This document shows, in pieces, positions 9,210 to 18,679 of a stretch of DNA of 64,000 nucleotides. Origin of the DNA: Geobacteraceae bacterium GWC2_55_20 (GTDB taxonomy: Bacteria; Desulfobacterota; Desulfuromonadia; Geobacterales; Pseudopelobacteraceae); NCBI GenBank assembly GCA_001802125.1, contig MGZK01000132.1, positions 1-64,000 of the forward strand. Reading direction: 5' to 3'. Numbering within the stretch: the stretch's first letter is position 1; the number at the start of each line of letters is the position of its first letter. Made by a program: the position numbers and the translations under genes. The notes beneath the pieces are model-generated. The model had not been told where the DNA came from, made no database searches, and saw only the letters and a program-made list of their open reading frames with translations.

Positions 9210-10567
9210 CAGGACTGTTTCCCCGCCACAAACGCCCGGACGGTTTCGACCATATAGCACAGCATATCATCGGTCATGCCGGGATAGACACCGATCCAGA
9301 AGGTATCGCGCATAATCCGGTCGGTATTCTCCAGCTCGCCTGCCACACGATAGCCGCTACCGCCGGCCCGCATCTCGTCGAAGCAGGGATGCTTGATCAG
9401 ATTGCCGGCGAAAAGCATACGGGTCTGGACCCCTTTCGATTCCAGGTGGTTGACGATCCTGTCGCGGCTGAAACCCGCGCCTGCGCGGACCGTCAGCAGG
9501 AAACCGAACCAGGATGGGTCAGAATTTTCAGCAGCTTGGGGCAGCATCAGGTGGTCATCCAGTCCTTCCAGGCCGTCACGCAGGATTTTCCAGTTTTTCT
9601 TGCGGGCAGCGGTGAAACCGTCCAGTTTTTCCAGCTGGGCACAGCCGATGGCGGCCTGCATGTCGGTCACCTTCAGGTTGTAGCCGAAATGGGAATAGAC
9701 ATATTTGTGATCGTAGCCGAAGGGGAGTTCGCCGAACTGCTGGCCGAAGCGGTTCGAGCAGGTATTGTCCATGCCGGATGGGCACCAGCAGTCACGCCCC
9801 CAGTCCCTCAACGATTCAACGATCCTCTTCAATTCAGCATGTTTGGTGTAGACCGCACCCCCCTCCCCCATCGTCATGTGATGGGGCGGGTAGAAGCTGG
9901 AGGTGCCGATATGGCCGAAAGTTCCGGTGTAACGCCACTGTCCGTTGAAAAGATAGCGGGAACCCAAGGCGTCGCAGTTATCCTCGATCAGCCAGAGGCC
10001 GTGACGGTCGCAGAAGTCCTTAACCGCGGCAATGTCAAAGGGGTTGCCCAGGGTGTGGGCCACCATCACCGCCTTGCTGCGCTCGGAAAGGGCGGACTCC
10101 AGCCGGGTCACATCGATGTTGTAGGCCGGCAGCGTGACATCCACGAAAACCGGCACCGCGCCGAACTGGATGATCGGCGCCACGGTGGTCGGGAAACCGG
10201 CCGCCACGGTGATCACCTCGTCTCCACGCCTGATACGGCGGTCTCCCAGACGGGGAGAGGTAAGAGCCATGAAGGCCAGCAGGTTGGCAGAGGAACCGGA
10301 GTTGACCAGCGAACAGTATTCAACACCCAGATACGCTGCCAGCTCCCGTTCGAAACGTTCGGCGTAGCGTCCGGCGGTCAGCCAGAAATCCAGCGAAGAG
10401 TCGATCAGTGCGCTCACTTCGCGCTCGTCAAACACCCGCGCGGCGTAAGGGATACGGTCACCGGGCTGATACGTCTTTTGGGGGGCATGCCGGTGCTCGT
10501 AATAGGCCACGGCGGCCTTTATCGCCTGTTGGCGCAGTTCGGCTTCGCGCCGTGCGTCATCGTTCAT
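9209..10567 (-). CDS. rfbH: CDP-6-deoxy-4-keto-glucose 3-dehydratase (E1), RfbH/AscC type
   Basis: The start is the ATG at 10567 (MNDDARREAELRQQ), overlapping the rfbG stop as ATGA; 452 residues. This PMP-dependent enzyme of the aminotransferase fold removes the C3 hydroxyl of CDP-4-keto-6-deoxyglucose. Two hallmarks are readable. The PLP lysine is replaced by histidine in PPHHMTMGEGG (about residue 228). The iron-sulfur cysteines are at EDNCDALG (about 195) and DCWCPSGMDNTC, spacing C-x-C-x7-C (about 257), as known for E1. E1 normally needs a flavin/[2Fe-2S] reductase (E3, AscD/RfbI); none is visible in the window, so it must lie elsewhere or be replaced. Confidence 0.92.
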   Translation of the reverse strand: MNDDARREAELRQQAIKAAVAYYEHRHAPQKTYQPGDRIPYAARVFDEREVSALIDSSLDFWLTAGRYAERFERELAAYLGVEYCSLVNSGSSANLLAFMALTSPRLGDRRIRRGDEVITVAAGFPTTVAPIIQFGAVPVFVDVTLPAYNIDVTRLESALSERSKAVMVAHTLGNPFDIAAVKDFCDRHGLWLIEDNCDALGSRYLFNGQWRYTGTFGHIGTSSFYPPHHMTMGEGGAVYTKHAELKRIVESLRDWGRDCWCPSGMDNTCSNRFGQQFGELPFGYDHKYVYSHFGYNLKVTDMQAAIGCAQLEKLDGFTAARKKNWKILRDGLEGLDDHLMLPQAAENSDPSWFGFLLTVRAGAGFSRDRIVNHLESKGVQTRMLFAGNLIKHPCFDEMRAGGSGYRVAGELENTDRIMRDTFWIGVYPGMTDDMLCYMVETVRAFVAGKQS

Positions 10568-11637
10568 GCCGATTCTCCGTACTCTGTTATCTGCCGCAGA
10601 CATTCCAAGCGAAGGTCCTTACCGTCGCGATAGGAGCGGGTCCAGACGACGATGCTCTCCAGGGCCTTTTCCAGCCCCCACCTTGGACGCCAGCCAAGTT
10701 CGGCACGCACCTTGGAGCAGTCCAGTTTCAGGTAGTGCGCCTCGTGAGGATGGATGCCGTCATCGATCCGGTAGGCTGCCTGTTCGCCCCACAGCTCGCA
10801 AATCCTGCCGGCAAGCCACTCCACCGGACGGGCATCCTCGTCGGATGGACCGAAATTCCAGCCGGTCGCATATTCCGGTCCCTTCTCAAAGAGCTTTTGA
10901 GCCAGCAAAAGGTAACCGGAAAGCGGTTCCAGCACATGCTGCCAGGGGCGTATCGCCCGGGGATTGCGGATACTTACCGGTTCTCCGGCCAGTACCGCCC
11001 GCAGAATATCCGGTATCAGCCGGTCGCCGGCCCAGTCGCCGCCACCGATCACGTTGCCGGCCCTGGCAGTGGCAGGCGCCACGCCGTGCCTTGCATATTC
11101 GGACGGATTGAAGTAGGAGGAGCGATAGGCGGCTGTTACCAGCTCGGAACAGGCCTTGCTGTTGGAATAGGGATCATGGCCGCCAAAGGGCTCGTTTTCC
11201 CGGTAACCCCAGGCCCATTCACGGTTCTCGTAGACCTTGTCGGTGGTGACATTCACCACGGCCCGGATGCCGGGGGTATGCCGCACCGCTTCCAGCAGGT
11301 TGACGGTACCCATTACGTTGGTGGAATAGGTCTCGACCGGGATCTTGTAGGAGTCACGCACCAGCGGCTGGGCCGCCATGTGGATGACTATTTCCGGCAC
11401 GGCCCCGGCCATTTCGGCGGCCAGCCGTTCCCCATCCCGGACATCCGCTGTTATTGACGTAACCAGTTCACCGATTCGCGCCAGTTCGAAGAGGCTGGGA
11501 TCGGTCGGCGGATCGAGCGCGTAGCCGGTAACCTCGGCGCCAAGCCGGTTCAGCAACAGGCAGAGCCACGAGCCCTTGAAACCGGTGTGACCGGTGATGA
11601 AAACCCGCTTGCCATGCCAGAAAGTTTTTTGGTCCAC
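10564..11637 (-). CDS. rfbG: CDP-glucose 4,6-dehydratase
   Basis: Extended SDR that converts CDP-glucose to CDP-4-keto-6-deoxyglucose using bound NAD. Visible motifs: KRVFITGHTGFKGSWL (nucleotide binding), MAAQPLVRDSY, NVTTDKVYEN, and the catalytic DPYSNSKACSE. The ORF track begins at a GTG at 11664, directly after the rfbF stop. I prefer the GTG at 11637 because the resulting N-terminus (DQKTFWHGKRVFITG) fits the family and a GAGG lies eight bases before it; this gives 357 residues. Part of a one-transcript rfbFGH set. Confidence 0.92.
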   Translation of the reverse strand: MDQKTFWHGKRVFITGHTGFKGSWLCLLLNRLGAEVTGYALDPPTDPSLFELARIGELVTSITADVRDGERLAAEMAGAVPEIVIHMAAQPLVRDSYKIPVETYSTNVMGTVNLLEAVRHTPGIRAVVNVTTDKVYENREWAWGYRENEPFGGHDPYSNSKACSELVTAAYRSSYFNPSEYARHGVAPATARAGNVIGGGDWAGDRLIPDILRAVLAGEPVSIRNPRAIRPWQHVLEPLSGYLLLAQKLFEKGPEYATGWNFGPSDEDARPVEWLAGRICELWGEQAAYRIDDGIHPHEAHYLKLDCSKVRAELGWRPRWGLEKALESIVVWTRSYRDGKDLRLECLRQITEYGESA

Positions 11638-11664
11638 GCTCCACACCTCACTCTTCAACGACAC

Positions 11665-12435
11665 CTACCAGACCTTCCAGGGCGCACGGCCGCTGTCCCA
11701 CAGCTCTTCCAGGTATATTTTATCCCTAAGGGTATCCATCGGCTGCCAGAAAGCGGAATGCCTGTGCGCAACCAGTTCTCCGTCACGGGACAGAGACTCC
11801 AGCGGTTCCTTCTCGAATACGGTGGAACTGCCGGCAATCCGTTCAAATATGGACGGTTCCAGCACAAAGAAACCGCCGTTGATCCAGCCGCCATCCCCGA
11901 CCGGTTTTTCATGAAAAGCCTCCACCTGACTGGATTCACCGAGCTTCAGCGCTCCGAAACGGCCCACCGGTTGGGTGGCCGTCAGCGTGGCAGCCTTGCC
12001 GTGCCCCCGGTGAAACTCCACCAACCTGGCAATGTTGATATCAGCCAGTCCGTCACCGTAGGTCAGCATGAATGTTTCATTTCCCACGTATGAAGCCACC
12101 CGTTTCACCCGGCCGCCAGTCATGGAATCCTGGCCGGTGTCCACCAGCGTAACCCGCCAGGGCTCGGCCTTTTGGTGGTGAACCTCCATGGAATTGGTGC
12201 ACATATCGAAGGTAACATCACTCATGTGCAGGAAATAGTTGGAAAAATACTCCTTGATCATGTAACCCTTGAATCCCAGGCAGACGATGAAATCATTATA
12301 ACCGTAATGGGAATAGATCTTCATGATGTGCCAGAGGATCGGCTTGCCGCCGATTTCCACCATCGGCTTGGGACGAACTACCGTCTCTTCGCTCAGCCGC
12401 GTGCCGAACCCGCCCGCCAGAATTACAACCTTCAT
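11665..12435 (-). CDS. rfbF: Glucose-1-phosphate cytidylyltransferase
   Basis: A 256-residue nucleotidyltransferase making CDP-glucose from CTP and glucose-1-phosphate, the first step of CDP-3,6-dideoxyhexose synthesis. The N-terminus [18 protein letters not shown] carries the pyrophosphorylase loop, followed by [17 protein letters not shown], with [16 protein letters not shown] typical of RfbF rather than RmlA. The start ATG is preceded by GAGG at five bases. It is the first gene of the minus-strand left cluster, divergent from gspE; its promoter should lie in the 260-base gap, but I see no convincing -35/-10 pair on that strand. Confidence 0.94.
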   Translation of the reverse strand: MKVVILAGGFGTRLSEETVVRPKPMVEIGGKPILWHIMKIYSHYGYNDFIVCLGFKGYMIKEYFSNYFLHMSDVTFDMCTNSMEVHHQKAEPWRVTLVDTGQDSMTGGRVKRVASYVGNETFMLTYGDGLADINIARLVEFHRGHGKAATLTATQPVGRFGALKLGESSQVEAFHEKPVGDGGWINGGFFVLEPSIFERIAGSSTVFEKEPLESLSRDGELVAHRHSAFWQPMDTLRDKIYLEELWDSGRAPWKVW

Positions 12436-12695
12436 ACACGCCTCACTACTGCGGATTTTAAATAACCGGCCGAAAAAAGTCCGGAAACATCTGAATACAG
12501 CGTATGATCAAAAACCATTGGCCAAGTGGATTTTTATAGCACAAATTTTCGATCTGATAAAGCCTTCAGGAGCCGGAGGGCTCATTAAACTCAATATTCT
12601 TGACAATTCCGGGGCAAACGGCTAATATATCGATTTAAAATCAACATGTTACATTAAACTCTCTCCATAATCGCGGATCAACGGAACAAGGACGC
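12436..12695. promoter_or_regulatory. Divergent intergenic region between rfbF and gspE
   Basis: This 260-base AT-rich gap must hold the promoters for both divergent operons. A strong plus-strand promoter is listed separately. A 7-base-pair hairpin with an 8-base loop (AGCCTTC paired with GAGGGCT including one G-U) lies at 12561-12582 and has no T-run, so it is not a clear terminator. CCGG half-sites flank an A-run near 12470-12490. No operator of a known regulator is recognised. Confidence 0.5.
12600..12628 (+). promoter_or_regulatory. Sigma-70 promoter for the gspE operon
   Basis: TTGACA at 12600-12605 and TAATAT at 12623-12628 are separated by exactly 17 bases. This is a full -35 match and a one-mismatch -10. 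Transcription would begin near 12635, about 60 bases before the gspE ATG. It is the best housekeeping promoter seen in the window. Confidence 0.8.
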
Positions 12696-14162
12696 ATGCC
12701 CCCCAAAAAACGCATCGGCGACATGATGATCGAACAGGGGCTGATTACCCAGGAACAGCTGGAAATCGGTATCCAGGAACAGAGGAAAAGCGGTGAACTG
12801 CTGGGTTCGGTGCTGTTCAGCCTAGGCTTTATCAGTCAGAAGGATCTTTTCAAGCTACTCACCATATCGAGCGCCAATCAGGAAGAATCCGAACAGGACA
12901 AATACAACGCCGATATTCCGCAGGAAATCGAAAACCTGGTCAAACAGAGCAGCTCCCTGTTTCAGCGGGAAGGCTCCATTGGCAAGAAAGAGCTGGATTC
13001 GGCCTATTCCCCGTTGGTCAACCTGGTTGAAAAGATCATCATTGACGGCATCCAGCGCAGCGCCACCGATATCCATATCAACCCGGACGCCAAGGGTGTC
13101 CGCATCCGCTACCGGGTGGACGGGGTGCTGCAGCACAGCATGTTTCTTCCCAATGAACTGCTCAACCCGATCGTGTCCCGTTTCAAGGTCATGGGACAGA
13201 TGAACATCGCCGAATCACGCATACCCCAGGACGGCGGCGCCGAATTCGCCTATAAGAACCGCAAGCTGGACCTGCGCATTTCCACCTTTCCGATTATCGG
13301 TGGAGAAAACGTCGTCATCAGGGTGCTGGACAAGAGCAAGCTGCGTATCGGCCTCGAAAATCTGGGCTTTTTCGACGAGGACATCGAAAAGCTGAACGCA
13401 TCGATCCAGCTCCCCTTCGGTATGATCCTGGTAACCGGCCCGACCGGCTCCGGCAAGACCACCACGCTCTACTCCTGCCTCTCGATCATCAACACCGTCA
13501 GCCGCAACATCTTTACGCTGGAAGACCCGGTCGAATACCAGCTGCCGATGGCGCGCCAGTCGCAGATCAACGTCAAGGCCGGACTGACCTTTGCCACCGG
13601 ACTGCGTTCGATCCTGCGACAGGACCCGGACGTGATCCTGGTTGGCGAGATGCGCGACGCCGAGACCGCCGAACTGGCCATCCGCGCTTCCCTGACCGGA
13701 CACCTGGTATTCAGCACCATCCACACCAATGACGCCATCTCCAGCATCGCCCGAATCATGGACATCGGCATCGACCCTTTCCTGATCTCGACCACGATCG
13801 ACTCGATCGTGGCCCAACGCCTGGTCCGCTCGCTCTGCGAGGAGTGCAAGGAGGCGGTACCGCCGTTCAGCCCCCAATACGCCAAGCTCGGCATAGACCC
13901 TGCCGTTTCCAGGCTTTACAGGCCCAAAGGATGTCCGGCCTGCGACGGCTCCGGCTTCAAGGGGCGCTCGGTCATCTACGAAATACTGAAAATATCTCCG
14001 AAGATCCGCGAACTGATCAACATCAAGGCCAGCCTTGAAGACGTTCGCAGACAGGCCATCAGTGAAGGGTTCCGTGAAATGCACGAAATCGCGCTGAAAA
14101 AGGTGCGGATGGGGATCACCACTCTCGACGAGGTCAGCCACGCCACCAGGATGAGCTTCTGA
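12696..14162 (+). CDS. gspE: GspE/PulE-type secretion ATPase
   Basis: A 488-residue cytoplasmic ATPase that powers a type II secretion or type IV pilus machine. The N-terminal MshEN-like domain (KKRIGDMMIEQGLITQEQL) comes first. The ATPase core then has the Walker A GPTGSGKTTT (about residue 248), the Asp box around FTLEDPVEYQL, Walker B in ILVGEMRDAETAE, and the His box THTND-like region STIHTNDA. The zinc-binding tetracysteine (CEECKE at about 381 and CPACDG at about 412) is intact. It is shorter than PilB. First gene of the operon, overlapping gspF by one base. Confidence 0.95.
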   Translation: MPPKKRIGDMMIEQGLITQEQLEIGIQEQRKSGELLGSVLFSLGFISQKDLFKLLTISSANQEESEQDKYNADIPQEIENLVKQSSSLFQREGSIGKKELDSAYSPLVNLVEKIIIDGIQRSATDIHINPDAKGVRIRYRVDGVLQHSMFLPNELLNPIVSRFKVMGQMNIAESRIPQDGGAEFAYKNRKLDLRISTFPIIGGENVVIRVLDKSKLRIGLENLGFFDEDIEKLNASIQLPFGMILVTGPTGSGKTTTLYSCLSIINTVSRNIFTLEDPVEYQLPMARQSQINVKAGLTFATGLRSILRQDPDVILVGEMRDAETAELAIRASLTGHLVFSTIHTNDAISSIARIMDIGIDPFLISTTIDSIVAQRLVRSLCEECKEAVPPFSPQYAKLGIDPAVSRLYRPKGCPACDGSGFKGRSVIYEILKISPKIRELINIKASLEDVRRQAISEGFREMHEIALKKVRMGITTLDEVSHATRMSF

Positions 14163-15379
14163 TGGGTTCCTTCAACTACCGCGCCCTGGATGCCGAGTCA
14201 AACCAGCGGGAGGGCACGCTGACCGCCCGCGACAGCGCCCACCTGGAACAGCTGCTGGCCCAGCAGGGCCTGACGCTGATCGAAGCGGAAGGAGGCGGGT
14301 TCAGCGGTTTTGGTGATTTTGGAAAGATGTTTCAACCCAGCCTGAACGACAAGGAGCTGCTTGACTTCACCTACCTGGTCAAGCTGGTCGTTTCTTCCGG
14401 GATCCCGATCCTCCAGGGGATCGATACGCTGATGAAGAGCAATTCCAATCACAGAATCGGCCATGCGGCGCAACTGGTGCGCCAGGGAATCGATTCCGGA
14501 CTGGCCATGTCGGATGTGATGCAGTCTGCCCCCAGACTGTTTCCCCCGTTTTACGTCCAGATGATCAGGGCCGGCGAAGCCTCGGGCACATTGGATGCGA
14601 GCCTGGATTTTCTGGTCAACTATCTGCAGTGGCAGAACGATTTCAAAAAGAGCGTCAAAGCCAGCCTGACCTATCCGATTACTGTTCTATCGGTTCTGGG
14701 CTCATTGATGTTCATCATCTTCACCTTCGTATTCCCCAAGATGTTGAAAACCCTGACCGGCATGGGAGCGGAACTGCCGCTTCCCACCAAAATCATGATC
14801 GCCATATCAGGTTTTTTGCGAAGCTATTTTCCGGCTTTGATACTGGCCGCGGTACTGATATTTATCGCGGTAAAGATTTTCAAGCGCAGCCCGCAGGGAC
14901 GACGCGCGCTAGACAAGCTACTCTTGAAGATTCCGCTGATCGGCATGCTGATAATCAAGATCAACATGTCACGCTACTTCAAAATAGTCGCCACGCTGCA
15001 CGCCTCCGGCATCAACGCCGAAAAGACCTTTGCAATCGGCGCCGATGTAATCGGCAACAGTGTAATCGCCGAAAGCATGGCATCCATCGCCAGGGTCATA
15101 GTAACCGGAGAGAGCATCTCGGACGCGATGCGGCGCACCGGATTCATCCAGCCCCTGGTGGTGGACATGATGTCGATCGCCGAAAAGACCGGCACGCTGG
15201 AGAGTACCCTGACCCGCGCCAGCGATATCCTGGACAAGGAAGTGCCGGAAACCATCAAAAAGGTTTTTTCGTATGTCGAACCGCTGACAATGGCAGTTCT
15301 GGGAGGATTGGTCCTGCTTCTGCTGCTGGCGGTCTTTCTGCCTATTTACAAATCCGTCGGGCAGGTAAAACTACGATGA
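14162..15379 (+). CDS. gspF: GspF/PilC-type inner-membrane platform protein
   Basis: A 405-residue polytopic protein with two T2SSF domains in tandem. Each carries the conserved segment before its first membrane helix (LDFTYLVKLVVSSGIPILQG and SRYFKIVATLHASGI). Membrane helices are near residues 170-195, 220-240 and 375-395. It anchors the GspE ATPase and assembles the pseudopilus. Its ATG overlaps the gspE stop, and its stop overlaps the pilin-like gene as ATGA, so the order E-F-pilin is translationally coupled. Confidence 0.94.
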   Translation: MGSFNYRALDAESNQREGTLTARDSAHLEQLLAQQGLTLIEAEGGGFSGFGDFGKMFQPSLNDKELLDFTYLVKLVVSSGIPILQGIDTLMKSNSNHRIGHAAQLVRQGIDSGLAMSDVMQSAPRLFPPFYVQMIRAGEASGTLDASLDFLVNYLQWQNDFKKSVKASLTYPITVLSVLGSLMFIIFTFVFPKMLKTLTGMGAELPLPTKIMIAISGFLRSYFPALILAAVLIFIAVKIFKRSPQGRRALDKLLLKIPLIGMLIIKINMSRYFKIVATLHASGINAEKTFAIGADVIGNSVIAESMASIARVIVTGESISDAMRRTGFIQPLVVDMMSIAEKTGTLESTLTRASDILDKEVPETIKKVFSYVEPLTMAVLGGLVLLLLLAVFLPIYKSVGQVKLR

Positions 15380-16185
15380 GAACAAAAGCCTTTACACTGA
15401 TTGAAGTTATGGTAGTTATGGCTATCATCTCTGTCCTGGCCGGGATCATGATGCCGGCTGTCTGGAAGTTCTGGGAAAGCGAGGAAACCGCCACAACCAG
15501 GCAAAGGCTTGAAGACCTGAGGACCGCCATGGTCGGTGAGCGCACCCTGATACAAAATGGTGTCAGAACCAATTTCGGCTTTGTTGGTGATAACGGAGAA
15601 TTGCCCTTCGGGAATATGACAGGCGCCGGAGGACTCAAGTACCTGGGACAAAAACCGGAGTCGGGTTATCCGCAGTGGGACGGTCCCTATATGAAAGGCA
15701 ACTTCGACATCACGACCTACACCGTTGATGCCTGGGGAAGAATGTTTGTGTACACTCCCGTCATGTCCTCAAACAGGTACATCTCGGCAGAAATCAGAAG
15801 CTATGGACCGAACGGGTTGCCAAATGACTCCGATGATATCGTTGTGTTAGTTGGAGAGCAGGATACAATGCCCACCAGCAGGCTAACGGGTAAAATTCCG
15901 TTTGCAGACCATACTTCAGCCTATAGTGCAAGAACCGAATTCACATATCCGGACCCCAATGACGGAGGCATCAGAAATGCCTCCGAGTGCAGAAAAATCG
16001 CGAAAGCACAGTCCATGTACACATCAATACACTTTCAAAAACTTCCGGTAGGCAAAATCACTTACAAGACAAGCATCTACGCAGCCTATAACACCAACTG
16101 TAACGGCGCCGCAGTCAGCACTCTCGAATCATATTATTTCATCAACGACTCTGCAAAGGAAATGCTGGTGGATTTCCATCCATGA
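15376..16185 (+). CDS. Type II secretion pseudopilin-like protein
   Basis: The ORF track merges this with an upstream shadow (14629); the real start is the ATG at 15376 overlapping the gspF stop, giving 269 residues. The N-terminus KAFTLIEVMVVMAIISVLAG is a class III prepilin signal with the helix, but the residue before the cleavage-site Phe is Ala rather than the usual Gly; Ala is tolerated by some prepilin peptidases. The globular part contains a GspG-like stretch DAWGRMFVYTP and is far longer than a normal GspG (about 140). It may be a minor pseudopilin or a specialised major one. No prepilin peptidase gene is present in the window. Confidence 0.8.
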   Translation: MRTKAFTLIEVMVVMAIISVLAGIMMPAVWKFWESEETATTRQRLEDLRTAMVGERTLIQNGVRTNFGFVGDNGELPFGNMTGAGGLKYLGQKPESGYPQWDGPYMKGNFDITTYTVDAWGRMFVYTPVMSSNRYISAEIRSYGPNGLPNDSDDIVVLVGEQDTMPTSRLTGKIPFADHTSAYSARTEFTYPDPNDGGIRNASECRKIAKAQSMYTSIHFQKLPVGKITYKTSIYAAYNTNCNGAAVSTLESYYFINDSAKEMLVDFHP

Positions 16186-17726
16186 ACACACTGATCATCT
16201 ACATACGCGAATCATCCCTGCAGGCGGTTGTCAGCATCGACGGTCAGCTTACTTATTGCCGGACATTCGACTTTGAGCCGAGGACCGGCGCTTACGGTGA
16301 AGAGATCAGCCAGGGACAGCACCGCGACATCCGTACACATGCCGTTGATAATCCGTACCTGATATATTATGACTTCGATGAAAAACGCAATCCATGGGAT
16401 CTGGCGTTCAAGACAGTCGTCAAAAAAATATTTGCGGACATCAAAGACAACATCGACGCCACACACCTGATCATACCTGTTGATGATGTTGTCATTGCAA
16501 CACATCAGCTCCCCAGGATGTCACGTCAAGACGCGGAAAAACTGATCGGCCGCAAGATCAGCGCGGAGTCAAAGGAAGAATTCCCCCCCTTCTCTATTAT
16601 TCCGGCGGCCTCCGAGCAGAAAACCCAGACCTGGTATTCCTTGTACGTTCCAACCGCGACTTTGCTGGACTACCGCAAAGTATTTGCATCAGCTCGCCTT
16701 CGATTAAGCAGCATAACCACACCGATCAACGCCATGCTCGATGCTTTCCGGGGCATTCGCGAAGCAATATTCAATTCCCACGCGGTGTTTGAGATTCAGC
16801 GGGGATTTATCGAGGCATATTATATCTCAGCGGACGGCCTCCTTCATTTTCAGCGTCTTCCGTACAGCGGTTCTGAAAATATTAAGGAAGTAAATGCCGA
16901 AGAGAACGAGAAGGCCCAGAAGTTCAAACTTTTCAAAATTATCGACACTATTTTCCGGATCAACTCACACTATCAGACCGCCCACCCTCAAATCCCGGTC
17001 CAGATGGTTTGGCTATGCGGCCTTGAAAACGATTTGGAGAATATCGCCACGGCACTCAAGGAAGCCATGGGGCTCGAAGTGGGCATTGCCCCGGCGATTC
17101 CCACCGGACTACAGGAAGAGAGCGGCTATGTTCCGCTGGCCGGTTTTGCCGCATCGTTGCATAACGGCACTGCCTCAGGATATTCGACTGCGGATTTTTT
17201 CAAACGTTTCCCGTTGCGTAAAACCTCGGGAGCGGTCATTTATACCTTAACCACACTGGCTGCCCTGCTGGCCTTTGGCATGACCGAGCGTGAATACCGG
17301 CAACTGAATAGTCAGGTCAAGCGATCCAAGTTGCCTGATGATCCCAAAAAGAGCAGGGGCAAAGCATCAGCTTCACCGGCGTATTCTAAAAATCTTGAGG
17401 TTTTGAAGAAACTTACCGCACGCCAGTTTGTTTTCTACGACCTGTTTCGAGAGCTTGCCAACAACCTGCCGGATGGGGTACTGCTGGAAAACCTCGAATT
17501 CCGGTTGAAGGACGACAAAGGGCTTCTTGACATAACCGCCACGGCTCGCCTAAGCAACAATATCGGTGAGAGCATGCTTCTCAGCAGAGTGATGGCAATG
17601 CTTGATCAGTCGCCAACCCTGTCAAATCACCGCGATCCTTCTATAACAGTCGTACCCATGGAGAAGGAACGCTATCTTAAAATAACAGTTACCAGCGAGG
17701 TCAGTCCGCTTGACAAGACAAAGTAA
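16182..17726 (+). CDS. PilM/GspL-like assembly protein with fused PilN-like C-terminus
   Basis: A 514-residue protein. Residues 1-330 are a cytoplasmic actin-fold-like domain as in PilM/GspL (LIIPVDDVVIATHQLPRMS is the typical PilM segment). A single membrane helix sits near residues 343-362 (YTLTTLAALLAFG). A periplasmic ferredoxin-like domain follows (NLPDGVLLENLEFRL), as in PilN or GspL. This fusion is what GspL looks like: it links the GspE ATPase to the periplasmic parts. Sequence similarity is weak, so the call rests on layout and on operon position between the pilin gene and a PilO/GspM-like gene. It overlaps both neighbours. Confidence 0.72.
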   Translation: MNTLIIYIRESSLQAVVSIDGQLTYCRTFDFEPRTGAYGEEISQGQHRDIRTHAVDNPYLIYYDFDEKRNPWDLAFKTVVKKIFADIKDNIDATHLIIPVDDVVIATHQLPRMSRQDAEKLIGRKISAESKEEFPPFSIIPAASEQKTQTWYSLYVPTATLLDYRKVFASARLRLSSITTPINAMLDAFRGIREAIFNSHAVFEIQRGFIEAYYISADGLLHFQRLPYSGSENIKEVNAEENEKAQKFKLFKIIDTIFRINSHYQTAHPQIPVQMVWLCGLENDLENIATALKEAMGLEVGIAPAIPTGLQEESGYVPLAGFAASLHNGTASGYSTADFFKRFPLRKTSGAVIYTLTTLAALLAFGMTEREYRQLNSQVKRSKLPDDPKKSRGKASASPAYSKNLEVLKKLTARQFVFYDLFRELANNLPDGVLLENLEFRLKDDKGLLDITATARLSNNIGESMLLSRVMAMLDQSPTLSNHRDPSITVVPMEKERYLKITVTSEVSPLDKTK

Positions 17727-18228
17727 GCTAATTGCACTGGTAGCATACCTGCTGGTCCTGACGGTTGTCATGCTTGGCTACCGCTCCAACCGCGCAGCGA
17801 AAGTCAAGCGACTGCGCGCAGAACTTGCCAGAACCACAACGGAGCAGAACAAAAAACGCACCGAAGAGGCGGAAGTTGTCCGCCTGACACACTTGATACC
17901 GGCCGCATCCAACACCCCGGCCTTCATGGAATCGCTCTACCGCTGCGCTAAGGAATCAGGCCTGAAGCAACATGAGGCGGTGACGGAAACCGCTGCCGGT
18001 AACGTCTCTGCACGCCCCGGCGGTGCGGACACCGGAACTGTTGCAAAACACCGCATAAAAGTCAGCGCCATCGGCAACTTTCGAAATTTTGCCGAATACC
18101 TGAGGCTGGTACAGAATATCGAGCGCTTCAACCGCATTATCGAATTCAAACTGGCTCCGGACAGCGGCCAGTTGAGAGGAACAATTACAGTGGAACTCTA
18201 TTCCTTGCCGGTGAAAAATGGCAAATAA
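17710..18228 (+). CDS. PilO/GspM-like inner-membrane assembly protein
   Basis: A 172-residue bitopic protein: one N-terminal membrane helix (LIALVAYLLVLTVVML), then a coiled coil (about residues 28-58), then a ferredoxin-like domain with the segment IGNFRNFAEYLRLVQNI, which is the common PilO core pattern. The start is a TTG at 17710, inside the end of the previous gene (17-base overlap). It should dimerise with the PilN/GspL-like protein to form the periplasmic alignment complex. Whether it is called PilO or GspM is a naming choice; the protein family is shared. Confidence 0.72.
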   Translation: MTRQSKLIALVAYLLVLTVVMLGYRSNRAAKVKRLRAELARTTTEQNKKRTEEAEVVRLTHLIPAASNTPAFMESLYRCAKESGLKQHEAVTETAAGNVSARPGGADTGTVAKHRIKVSAIGNFRNFAEYLRLVQNIERFNRIIEFKLAPDSGQLRGTITVELYSLPVKNGK

Positions 18229-18679
18229 TCTGACCGTCCAATGCATGACCGTGCTGGTGATAACACTGGTCGCGGCAGGAACATTTGCGGCCCAGGCGGC
18301 GCCTCCGGGTTCTTTGGCGAATGCGAATAGCGACCATGCCCACCGCGACCAGGTGAAGGGAGACAGCGGGAAATGGCGGCGTGATCCTTTTCTGGGAAAC
18401 AATGCAAAAACAGTCAGGCAGCCAACCGTAAAAACAACGCCAGGCATCAAGATGGAACAGGAAGCTTTCGATTCGCAGGAAATAAACCTCCAGGGAATAC
18501 TGCAATCGGGCAAGGCTTTCCATGCACTGATCAACGGGCGCGTCGTAAAAAAAGGTGATAAGCTTGACGGTGTGATCATCAAGAAAATCAGCCGGTTCCA
18601 GGTTGTGGTGCAGAACGGAAAAAGAGAGAATATTACCTACGATATCTACCAGGGCAGGATTGATCGAGGAAAAAAATGA
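18218..18679 (+). CDS. PilP/GspC-like periplasmic secretin-linking protein
   Basis: A 153-residue protein with an N-terminal membrane or signal segment (VLVITLVAAGTFAAQA). The short WRRDPF motif is the hallmark seen where PilP or GspC HR domains begin, and a small beta domain follows (LQGILQSGKAFHALINGRVV, KKGDKLDGVIIKKI). In the family this HR domain contacts the N0 domain of the secretin, linking inner and outer membranes. It overlaps both neighbours (11 and 4 bases), so it is part of the coupled assembly operon. Confidence 0.78.
   Translation: MANNLTVQCMTVLVITLVAAGTFAAQAAPPGSLANANSDHAHRDQVKGDSGKWRRDPFLGNNAKTVRQPTVKTTPGIKMEQEAFDSQEINLQGILQSGKAFHALINGRVVKKGDKLDGVIIKKISRFQVVVQNGKRENITYDIYQGRIDRGKK

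Noticed and set aside
14629-15375. N-terminal 249 codons of the 518-residue ORF that ends with the pilin
   Set aside because: These codons overlap gspF in another frame; the real pilin gene begins at 15376 with an ATGA overlap and a prepilin signal.
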